A stretch of DNA of 5,745 bases from Marinobacter sp. (GTDB lineage: Bacteria; Pseudomonadota; Gammaproteobacteria; Pseudomonadales; Oleiphilaceae), in contig JAEPMM010000228.1 in NCBI GenBank assembly GCA_017643965.1, positions 1-5,745 on the forward strand, read 5' to 3'. The position numbers were made by a program, and so were the translations under genes. The notes beneath the pieces were generated by a model. That model was not told the DNA's origin. It saw only the letters and a program-made list of their open reading frames with translations, and made no database searches. Positions 1 through 5,422 of this stretch are shown in pieces; position 1 is the stretch's first letter; each line of letters begins with the position of its first letter.

Positions 1-18
1 CGGGTCCTGTTGAATCGG

Positions 19-36
19 GCGCCGGTTACCCGGCGC
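19..36. repeat. GC-rich hairpin downstream of mutY
   Basis: A perfect 7-base inverted repeat (GCGCCGG at 19-25, CCGGCGC at 30-36) encloses a 4-base loop, TTAC. It lies about 50 bases past the mutY stop in the mutY direction of transcription. No T-run follows the stem on either strand, so it is not a textbook intrinsic terminator. It could slow polymerase, protect a 3' end, or be part of the leader of the next minus-strand gene, which lies outside the window. Confidence 0.5.
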
Positions 37-61
37 TGTGACTGACGTGCTGTGACTGACG
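35..61. repeat. 13-base tandem direct repeat
   Basis: GCTGTGACTGACG occurs at 35-47 and again exactly at 49-61, giving a 14-base period with one T between copies. The first copy shares its first two bases with the right arm of the neighbouring hairpin. The repeat is in the noncoding stretch 1-88 after mutY, where I see no gene. On the minus strand a TATCAT hexamer (72 down to 67) sits between mutY and this repeat and could be a weak -10, but no good -35 accompanies it. A chance slipped duplication is as likely as a regulator site. Confidence 0.6.
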
Positions 62-88
62 GGATGATGATAACAGATAAGCCCGTGG

Positions 89-1153
89 TCAGATGAGGGC
101 CGTCTGCTCCGGGTTGGTCAGCAGGTTGCGGATGGGGGCCGGCAGGCCGAGGGTGAGGGCCTCGTCCCGGTGCAGCCAGCGCTGGCCGTCGTTGTCGCTA
201 ACCTTGCCGGTGGAATGGACCGCTAATCTCGCGGGCTGGATGTGCAGGTGGTAATGGCTGAAGGTGTGGCGGAAGCCGCCAATTAATTCGGCATCACCGC
301 AGGCGAAGCCGAAAGCCTGTCCGCAGGCTTCGGACAGCTCGTCGGCACCCAGTGCCGGATCCAGCTCCGGCAGGCTCCACAGGCCGCCCCAGATGCCACT
401 GGGTGGGCGCCGTTCCAGCAGGATGCGGCCTTGGTGATCTTCAAGAATGACCATCCAGGTGGTCTTTTCCGGCTTGGCTTTCTTTGGCTTGGAGCCCGGG
501 TACAGGCGGATGTCGTCATTCTCGTAGGCGGCACAGCCGCTCTGGAGCGGGCATTGCTGGCATTTCGGTCGGGAGCGGGTGCAGACCATGGCGCCCAGGT
601 CCATGATGGCCTGGGTGTAATCGCGAACCCGGATGTGCGGCGTGTGCTGCTCGGCGTGCTGCCAGAGCGTGTTTAGTACGCTGGTTTGTCCGGGCCAGCC
701 CGGCACGGCGTGGTAGCGCGCCAGCACCCTTTTGACGTTGCCATCAAGGATGGCAGCGCGCTTGCCGAACGCCTGCGCCAGAATGGCGGCGGCGGTGGAG
801 CGGCCGATCCCGGTCAGTGCTTCCAGTTGCTGTTGGTCGTCCGGAAATTCACCGCCAAACTCGTTGACCACGGCTTTCGCCGCTTTCTGCAGGTTGCGGG
901 CCCGGGCGTAATAGCCCAGTCCGGACCAGTGGCTGAGCACGTCGTCCTCCGGGGCGGCCGCCAGCGCTTCCACATCCGGGAAGCGTGCCATGAAGGCCTC
1001 GAAGTAGGGGATGACGGTGGCTACCTGGGTCTGCTGGAGCATGATCTCCGACACCCAGACCCGGTAGGCATTCCGGTTGTGGTGCCAAGGCAGGTCGTGC
1101 CTGCCGTGCTGGTCGTACCAGGCCAGAAGCTCCCGGGCAAAACGGTCGCTCAT
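89..1153 (-). CDS. mutY: MutY, adenine DNA glycosylase
   Basis: This gene encodes a base-excision repair enzyme that removes adenine mispaired with 8-oxoguanine or guanine, preventing G:C to T:A changes. The 354-residue product is close to the family's usual length (about 350). Residues 1-215 form the HhH-GPD glycosylase domain. It has the SEIMLQQTQV segment with catalytic Glu36, a helix-hairpin-helix around LTGIGRST (113-120), and LDGNVKR with the conserved catalytic Asp137. The [4Fe-4S] cluster ligands Cys191, Cys198, Cys201 and Cys207 have the expected C-X6-C-X2-C-X5-C spacing. A linker near 220-230 leads to the C-terminal NUDIX-like domain, with WGGLWSLPE (255-263) and the 8-oxoG-reading loop HTFSH (296-300). 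All key residues are present. The reading frame is open a further 76 codons upstream, but that stretch is the asmA gene read out of frame. The ATG at 1153 gives the standard MutY N-terminus and overlaps the asmA stop by four bases (ATGA). The Shine-Dalgarno is weak, which suggests translational coupling to asmA. Confidence 0.97.
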   Translation of the reverse strand: MSDRFARELLAWYDQHGRHDLPWHHNRNAYRVWVSEIMLQQTQVATVIPYFEAFMARFPDVEALAAAPEDDVLSHWSGLGYYARARNLQKAAKAVVNEFGGEFPDDQQQLEALTGIGRSTAAAILAQAFGKRAAILDGNVKRVLARYHAVPGWPGQTSVLNTLWQHAEQHTPHIRVRDYTQAIMDLGAMVCTRSRPKCQQCPLQSGCAAYENDDIRLYPGSKPKKAKPEKTTWMVILEDHQGRILLERRPPSGIWGGLWSLPELDPALGADELSEACGQAFGFACGDAELIGGFRHTFSHYHLHIQPARLAVHSTGKVSDNDGQRWLHRDEALTLGLPAPIRNLLTNPEQTALI

Positions 1154-3399
1154 CGGTTGAACAGGCCTTTGACGGCGTCCTTGATCTGGCTGCCTTCCTC
1201 GCCCAGTTTTTCGTCGATTTTCTCGCGGACTTTCTCCTCCGCCTTGGCCTTGGCCCGGTCGGTTTCCTCTTTCACCTTCGCACGTGCAGCGTTCGCTGCG
1301 ATGTCCTTGATGGTGTCGCGGAAGCGTGATCCGTCGAAGGAGCACAGGCCGGCAGGATCTTCGGAGAAGTTGCCGCGGCATTCCACCGGGATCACCACGT
1401 TCTCGACGTATTCGGTCACGCGGCAGGCTTCGTCGCGGTGGATTTCGCCAACCACTCTCAGGCCGATCTCATAATCCAGTTCCGTTTTCTCCAGATCCAC
1501 GGTGCCGTCACCTTCCAGGCGCATGCCGGCGAGGGCCGCCACCAGGTCGGTGTTGTTCAGCGTGTTGCCATCGATCTTGAGCGTGCCCCTCATGTCGTTG
1601 AACGGCGTTGTGGTGCCCCAGTCGTTGGTATTCAGGGTGTCCTGGTTCACCAGCGCAATGCCCTGGCAGGCCATGCGGGTCAGGTTCATCTGGCGGAATT
1701 CACCCTCGGCAAGATTGAAGTTGATATCGCCTTTGGCGTTTTCCCGCAGGGCGGAAATCCGGTTGCCGGCGGTGGTGATATCCAGATTCAGATTGGCGCC
1801 CCCCGACAGCATGTCGACCTCAGCAAGGTCGGTCAGCAGAGGCAGCGTCTGCACGTTGACCACTTTGGAGCCGATCGCCCAGGTGGGGTTGTCCTTGCGG
1901 GCATCCAGGGTGACGTTCGCATCGAAGCTGCCGTAGTAGAGTTTGCCGCTGAACTCTTCCACTTTCATCAGGCCGTCTTTCGCGGTGATGGACGATTTGA
2001 TTTCATTGATGTTGAGGTTGCTGATGATCAGCTCACCCAGGCCCAGATCAATGTCCAGAAGCAGGGTTCGCAGGGTCTCCAGTGGCAGCAGATCAGACTC
2101 TTCCGTGGCGCCTGCGGCTGCCGTGGCCTGCTCGTCAGCATCGGCGTTTTCAGCGGCACCGGACGATTCCTCGGGTGCAGTCTCGCCTTCCTCCGCTTTC
2201 GGCGGCAAGTAGCGATCCGCGTTGATGGCATCGCCCTGCAGGCCAAGCACCACGGCGCTGTTGTTGAGGGTGTAGCTGCCGCCGCCGGTAAAGGTGGTAT
2301 CGTCGAGGCTGATGGTCAATTCGCTCAGTTCCACGGTACCGGCCGGTCCGCCAATCTGGGTAGAGAAGGCAATGGCTTCCAGCACGTCCGGATCGTCGGT
2401 CTCGATGGCCGGCTGGCCAAGGGCCGCGAGCAGCTTCTTCAGCGAGAACTGGTCAATGCTCATCTCGCCCTTCAGCTCGGGCTTGTCGCCGAAGCCGTTA
2501 ACCGCCAGGTCGGCGTTCAGTTTCAGATCCGCAAGGCTGGCGGTGAAGCCGTTAAGCGTGGCGGTTTCGTTCTCCAGATTTGCTTCAACGGCGCCCGCCA
2601 GTTCAGCGGTAACGGATTTGCCGCCGAACGGCTCGCCATTCATGTCGAAGGTTGCGTCCAGATCCGAAATGCCGAACTCGTTCAGGGCCTCGTTGGCCGC
2701 AAGGCGGGCACTGAGGCGGCCGTCTACAGCAAACTGGGGCTGGTTGGTCTCGAAACGGAAGCTGATGTCCAATGGAAAGCTGCTGCCCGGGGTGATCTCG
2801 CTGGCGTTGACGGTGAAGTCTTGCAGGGTCACGGATTGACCGGTGCTCGCGTCGTTGTAATGAATCTGGGCGTTGCTGATCTGAACATTCTCGACGTTGA
2901 AGTTCAGCGGCTCACTGTCGCCGGCCGGTTCTTCGCTGTCCGCCGGTTCCGCAGCCTGTTCATCAGCGGCTGCCTGCTCCTGTGCAGCGGTGTCATCCCC
3001 GGCGGCGTCGCCCTCAGGCATGATGCGTGTCCAGTTGCCGTTGCCGTCTTTGTCAACGTTCAGGCGGGCATCAAGCCCGTCAAGCAGGAAGGTGTTGACC
3101 CGCGGTGACATGGCAATGAGCGACCAGAAATCCACCTGGGCCACCAGTTGGTCCAGGCGGACAAAGCGTTCGCCTTCCAGCGTGGCTTCCACATTGTTGA
3201 GCTCGAGGCCGAGGGGGATGAACGACCAGCCGATGTCGCCCTCCAGAATCAGATCGAGGTTGGTGGCGTCTTCGGCCGCTTTCTCGATCTGGGGCTTATA
3301 GGTGTTGGGGTCGATGACCAGAACGGCGACGGCCACGGCTGCAATAGCCAGCACGATAAGGCCGACAATGGCGAGGGCGATATAGCGAACAGCTTTCAT
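1150..3399 (-). CDS. asmA: AsmA family envelope protein
   Basis: This is an inner-membrane-anchored protein whose bulk faces the periplasm. AsmA-like proteins are large repeating beta-groove proteins linked to outer-membrane assembly and phospholipid traffic; the exact role here is inferred from the family. One hydrophobic segment (about residues 5-29) is a signal anchor. It is followed by the conserved N-terminal region (DPNTYKPQIE, then GWSFIPLGLELNNVEA at about 57-72). The C-terminal AsmA domain spans roughly 440-690 and includes the family-like MACQG (Cys578) and IPVECRGNF (Cys674). Cys659 and Cys686 are the only other cysteines. At 749 residues it is longer than E. coli AsmA (about 617). 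Much of the excess lies in two acidic Ala/Glu/Asp linkers (about 128-163 and 402-436) and a charged, probably helical tail (about 693-749) ending in KGLFNR. The start is supported by AAGGA ten bases upstream of the ATG. It is first in an operon with mutY. Confidence 0.92.
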   Translation of the reverse strand: MKAVRYIALAIVGLIVLAIAAVAVAVLVIDPNTYKPQIEKAAEDATNLDLILEGDIGWSFIPLGLELNNVEATLEGERFVRLDQLVAQVDFWSLIAMSPRVNTFLLDGLDARLNVDKDGNGNWTRIMPEGDAAGDDTAAQEQAAADEQAAEPADSEEPAGDSEPLNFNVENVQISNAQIHYNDASTGQSVTLQDFTVNASEITPGSSFPLDISFRFETNQPQFAVDGRLSARLAANEALNEFGISDLDATFDMNGEPFGGKSVTAELAGAVEANLENETATLNGFTASLADLKLNADLAVNGFGDKPELKGEMSIDQFSLKKLLAALGQPAIETDDPDVLEAIAFSTQIGGPAGTVELSELTISLDDTTFTGGGSYTLNNSAVVLGLQGDAINADRYLPPKAEEGETAPEESSGAAENADADEQATAAAGATEESDLLPLETLRTLLLDIDLGLGELIISNLNINEIKSSITAKDGLMKVEEFSGKLYYGSFDANVTLDARKDNPTWAIGSKVVNVQTLPLLTDLAEVDMLSGGANLNLDITTAGNRISALRENAKGDINFNLAEGEFRQMNLTRMACQGIALVNQDTLNTNDWGTTTPFNDMRGTLKIDGNTLNNTDLVAALAGMRLEGDGTVDLEKTELDYEIGLRVVGEIHRDEACRVTEYVENVVIPVECRGNFSEDPAGLCSFDGSRFRDTIKDIAANAARAKVKEETDRAKAKAEEKVREKIDEKLGEEGSQIKDAVKGLFNR

Positions 3400-3496
3400 A
3401 ATTCAGGCTTCCTTCCATTTGGTGCGTTCAGGTGCCGCAAAGTGAGCAAATCTAAGGATAACGCAGGGGTAACAAAATAAAAGCGCCGATGTATGA

Positions 3497-3509
3497 CAAT
3501 ACGGTATTG
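3497..3509. promoter_or_regulatory. 13-base palindrome, possible operator
   Basis: CAATAC (3497-3502) and GTATTG (3504-3509) are exact reverse complements around a single central G. A compact palindrome in the middle of a divergent promoter region has the form of a dimeric repressor site and could act on either gene. It is short enough to occur by chance, and no regulator gene lies nearby. Confidence 0.3.
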
Positions 3510-3525
3510 ATAGGCCAAAATAGGC
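3510..3525 (+). repeat. ATAGGC direct repeat at one helical turn
   Basis: ATAGGC occurs at 3510-3515 and 3520-3525, ten bases apart, so both copies would face the same side of the helix. The second ends ten bases before the -35 hexamer of the SRPBCC promoter. That is a typical position for an activator contacting polymerase, but two six-base copies are weak evidence. Confidence 0.25.
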
Positions 3526-3535
3526 ACACTGTTTT

Positions 3536-3565
3536 TTGACATTGTCCTGAAGACAAACCTACAAC
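3536..3565 (+). promoter_or_regulatory. Sigma-70-type promoter for the SRPBCC gene
   Basis: A perfect -35 hexamer TTGACA (3536-3541) is followed after 18 bases by TACAAC (3560-3565), which matches TATAAT at four of six positions. The start of transcription would fall near 3571-3573, almost on the Shine-Dalgarno. The mRNA leader would then be only about a dozen bases. That is unusually short, so the true -10 may be different or a further upstream promoter may exist. Confidence 0.5.
3538..3556. promoter_or_regulatory. Cluster of GACA/TGTC half-sites in the promoter
   Basis: GACATTGTC (3538-3546) is a nine-base palindrome overlapping the -35 hexamer. Its right half also pairs with a third site as TTGTC (3542-3546) / GACAA (3552-3556) around a 5-base centre. 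A fourth GACA lies at 3495-3498. Three half-sites between -35 and -10 would suit a repressor that blocks polymerase. The binding protein is unknown. Confidence 0.3.
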
Positions 3566-3571
3566 GATAAA

Positions 3572-3577
3572 AAGGAG
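3572..3577 (+). promoter_or_regulatory. Ribosome binding site that selects the GTG start
   Basis: A strong AAGGAG is placed six bases before GTG at 3584. The same frame has a TTG at 3578 directly abutting the AAGGAG, which leaves no spacing for initiation. The site therefore favours GTG at 3584 over the longer TTG reading. Confidence 0.75.
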
Positions 3578-3583
3578 TTGGCT

Positions 3584-4045
3584 GTGGCTATCACTGTATC
3601 GATCGAACTGAACCGGGAACTTGAAATACCGGGCGGATACGATGAAGTGTTCGATCTGTTGGCCGATGTACCCCGCTCTGCGAGTCACTTCCCGAAAGTC
3701 GACAAGCTGGTGGACCTGGGCGACAACACGTACCGCTGGGAAATGGAAAAAGTGGGCGTGGACAAGCATGCGATCCAGTCCGTGTACGCGTGCAAGTATT
3801 CGGCAGACAAAGACGGCGGCCGTATTACCTGGGAGCCGGTCAAGGGCGAGGGTAACGGGGTGGTTCGGGGCTCCTGGACCCTCAAGGCCAAGGGCGATAA
3901 CGCCACCGCGGTCAGGTTCCAGACCAGTGCCGAACTCACGGTGCCGCTGCCGAGCCTGCTGAAGCTGGCGATCAGCCCGGTGATCAAGCACGAGTTCAAC
4001 AGTCTGGTGGATACCTACATGAACAATCTGAAGAAGGCGTTCTGA
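3584..4045 (+). CDS. SRPBCC (START-like) family protein
   Basis: The predicted 153-residue protein is soluble and probably cytoplasmic, with no signal peptide and no clear membrane segment. Its layout fits the SRPBCC/polyketide cyclase-dehydrase/lipid-transport superfamily. There is an N-terminal strand (AITVSIELNRELEIP), then a helix with the characteristic pattern GGYDEVFDLLADV (17-29) followed by SHFPKVDKLVDLG. A run of alternating beta strands follows (YRWEMEKVG, RITWEPVKGEG, GSWTLKAKG, TAVRFQTSAELTVPLP). A long C-terminal helix (about 124-151) would close the hydrophobic cavity. Members bind lipids, sterols, polyketides or other hydrophobic ligands; the ligand here cannot be read from the sequence. 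It appears to be a single-gene unit, divergent from asmA and co-directional with hisB, 113 bases away with no clear terminator between them. GTG is chosen as start because of AAGGAG spacing; TTG at 3578 would add two residues. An enzymatic role or a lipid-binding role beside AsmA are both possible but unproven. Confidence 0.85.
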   Translation: MAITVSIELNRELEIPGGYDEVFDLLADVPRSASHFPKVDKLVDLGDNTYRWEMEKVGVDKHAIQSVYACKYSADKDGGRITWEPVKGEGNGVVRGSWTLKAKGDNATAVRFQTSAELTVPLPSLLKLAISPVIKHEFNSLVDTYMNNLKKAF

Positions 4046-4079
4046 GCACCCCGGCTATCAACACCATAAAGGCCATTGT

Positions 4080-4108
4080 GGGACTCCGGGATTCAGAAAA
4101 GGTATAAT
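4080..4108 (+). promoter_or_regulatory. Probable hisB promoter
   Basis: A perfect -10 hexamer TATAAT (4103-4108) lies 51 bases before the hisB start. The -35 at 17-base spacing is poor (GGGACT, 4080-4085), and no TG extension precedes the -10. Transcription would begin near 4115 and give a leader of about 45 bases. The weak -35 suggests modest constitutive expression or help from an activator. I see no attenuator-like run of His codons in the leader. Confidence 0.6.
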
Positions 4109-4157
4109 CCGCCAATCAACATTTTCCGGCATAGTGCCCTTTACAACCTGGAGTCCC
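4080..4157 (+). repeat. Long-range inverted repeat that pairs with the hisB Shine-Dalgarno
   Basis: GGGACTCCGGG (4080-4090) can pair with CCTGGAGTCCC (4147-4157) over eleven positions, ten Watson-Crick and one G-U (4088 with 4149), with a 56-base loop. The right arm contains the whole GGAG ribosome site of hisB (4150-4153). The left arm lies upstream of the expected start near 4115. Only transcripts reading through from the SRPBCC gene would contain both arms. The pairing is seen directly; any effect on translation is inference. Confidence 0.5.
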
Positions 4158-4158
4158 C

Positions 4159-4752
4159 ATGGCCGAACGTAAGGCTCGGGTAGAAAGAAATACCCTCGAA
4201 ACCCAGATCACTGTCGAGATCAATCTCGATGGCACCGGTACGTCTTCTTTTGACACCGGCGTGCCCTTCCTCGAGCACATGATGGACCAGATCGCCCGCC
4301 ACGGGCTGGTGGATCTGGACATTGTCTCCAAGGGTGATCTGCACATCGACGATCACCACACCGTGGAAGACATCGGCATTACCCTGGGGCAGGCGTTCCG
4401 GCAGGCAGTGGGTGACAAGAAAGGTATCCGCCGCTACGGCCATGCCTACGTGCCACTGGACGAAGCCCTGTCCCGGGTGGTGATCGACCTGTCCGGGCGC
4501 CCGGGCCTGATGATGGACGTTCCCTACACCCGCGGCTCCGTGGGTGGCTTTGATGTGGATCTGTTCGCGGAGTTCTTCCAGGGCTTTGTGAATCATTCCA
4601 TGGTGACCCTGCACATCGATAACCTGAAAGGCAAGAACACCCACCACCAGATCGAAACGGTGTTCAAGGCTTTCGGTCGTGCCCTGCGCATGGCTATCGA
4701 GATGGACGAGCGCATGGCGGGTATTACCCCGTCCACCAAAGGCTCTCTGTAA
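4159..4752 (+). CDS. hisB: HisB, imidazoleglycerol-phosphate dehydratase
   Basis: The enzyme catalyses dehydration of imidazole glycerol phosphate to imidazole acetol phosphate in histidine biosynthesis, in the cytoplasm. The 197-residue product is the short single-function form, lacking the N-terminal histidinol-phosphatase domain found fused in E. coli HisB. The two metal-binding HHxxE motifs of the internally duplicated fold are intact: His66-His67-Thr-Val-Glu70 within DDHHTVEDIG, and His162-His163-Gln-Ile-Glu166 within KNTHHQIE. The other family blocks FLEHMMDQIARHG (37-49) and the C-terminal PSTKG (191-195) are also present. The ATG has GGAG five bases upstream and gives the standard N-terminus (MAERKA...RNTLETQI). 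It is the first gene of a his cluster and is separated from hisH by 28 bases. Histidinol phosphatase must be encoded elsewhere. Confidence 0.98.
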   Translation: MAERKARVERNTLETQITVEINLDGTGTSSFDTGVPFLEHMMDQIARHGLVDLDIVSKGDLHIDDHHTVEDIGITLGQAFRQAVGDKKGIRRYGHAYVPLDEALSRVVIDLSGRPGLMMDVPYTRGSVGGFDVDLFAEFFQGFVNHSMVTLHIDNLKGKNTHHQIETVFKAFGRALRMAIEMDERMAGITPSTKGSL

Positions 4753-4780
4753 ACGGTCATCCAAGGACACCGCATCAACC

Positions 4781-5422
4781 ATGAAAACCGTTGCCATCAT
4801 CGACTACGGCATGGGCAACCTGCACTCTGCCAAAAAAGCGGTAGAGCACGTTGCTCCGGACACCACCGTACTGGTTACTGACAACGCCGAAACCATCCGC
4901 GAAGCCGACCGGGTGATCCTGCCCGGCGTCGGCGCCATCCGTGACTGCATGGCCGAAATCCGCCGCCTGGGTGTCGACACCCTGGTGCGAGAGGTATCGC
5001 AGGATCGCCCGTTTCTGGGTATCTGCGTGGGCATGCAGGCACTGATGTCCCGCAGCGAAGAAAACGGCGGCGTCGACTGCATCGGGCTGTTCCCCTCGGA
5101 AGTACGCTACTTTGGTGATGATCTGAGCGAGCACGGTGAGCGCCTGAAAGTGCCCCACATGGGCTGGAACGAGGTCTACCAGACCTTCGAGCATCCGCTG
5201 TGGCACAACATCCCCGACGGCGACCGTTTCTACTTCGTGCACAGCTATTACGCCGAGGCCGAGGGCAATGCCGATATGGCCGGCCGCACGCGCTACGGTG
5301 TCGATCTGGCCGCCGCGGTGGCAAAAGACAATATTTTTGCAGCGCAGTTCCACCCGGAGAAAAGCGCCCGGGCGGGGCTGCAGTTACTGAAGAACTTTAC
5401 TGACTGGACCGGAACATGCTGA
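4781..5422 (+). CDS. hisH: HisH, glutamine amidotransferase subunit of IGP synthase
   Basis: HisH hydrolyses glutamine and passes ammonia to HisF, which uses it to convert PRFAR to imidazole glycerol phosphate and AICAR. The 213-residue length is normal. It is a class I (triad) amidotransferase. The nucleophile is Cys82 in GICVGMQ, and the other triad residues are His191 and Glu193 in FHPEKS. The N-terminal IIDYGMGN (6-13), the oxyanion-loop PGVGA (48-52) and the PHMGWN block (125-130) match the family. The ATG at 4781 gives the expected N-terminus; the frame is open further upstream but that part overlaps hisB. The nearest ribosome site, AAGGA at 4763-4767, is 13 bases away, longer than ideal, so coupling to hisB translation is plausible. 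Its last seven bases overlap hisA. Confidence 0.97.
   Translation: MKTVAIIDYGMGNLHSAKKAVEHVAPDTTVLVTDNAETIREADRVILPGVGAIRDCMAEIRRLGVDTLVREVSQDRPFLGICVGMQALMSRSEENGGVDCIGLFPSEVRYFGDDLSEHGERLKVPHMGWNEVYQTFEHPLWHNIPDGDRFYFVHSYYAEAEGNADMAGRTRYGVDLAAAVAKDNIFAAQFHPEKSARAGLQLLKNFTDWTGTC

Larger units (their letters stand above)
3400..3583. other. Divergent intergenic region, asmA / SRPBCC gene
   Basis: These 184 bases separate two divergently transcribed genes and are clearly richer in A and T than their surroundings, especially 3460-3575. The asmA ribosome site (AAGGA on the minus strand, 3414 down to 3410) lies at the left edge. I see no convincing promoter for asmA. The best -35 match, TTGTCA (3499 down to 3494), has only a TATTTT partner at an unfavourable 14-base spacing. 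The right half carries the plus-strand promoter and several short repeats listed separately. Confidence 0.8.

Noticed and set aside
1154..1381. A 76-codon N-terminal extension of MutY
   Set aside because: The extension is Arg/Gly/Gln-rich, overlaps the end of asmA in another frame, and is absent from the family. The ATG at 1153 gives the standard N-terminus.
1438..3108. A 556-codon open frame on the plus strand, antisense to asmA
   Set aside because: It lies wholly within asmA, which has clear family motifs and a ribosome site. Long antisense frames are expected opposite GC-biased codons. Its translation shows no domain I recognise and it has no convincing ribosome site.
3507..3520. FNR/Anr box beginning TTGAT
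   Set aside because: TTGAT at 3507-3511 is a good left half, but the right half reads CAAAA in place of ATCAA, with only two matches.
3529..3544. LexA-like box starting CTGT
   Set aside because: CTGT at 3529-3532 has no ACAG at the required distance; the position reads ATTG.
4046..4090. Intrinsic terminator after the SRPBCC gene
   Set aside because: CCCGG (4050-4054) and CCGGG (4086-4090) can pair but the loop is 31 bases and no T-run follows, so it is not a usable terminator.
4141..4800. A 219-codon open frame antisense to hisB, and similar frames antisense to hisH
   Set aside because: These are shadows of well-conserved enzymes with all active-site residues present. The antisense products are His/Val/Ala-rich with no recognisable domain.
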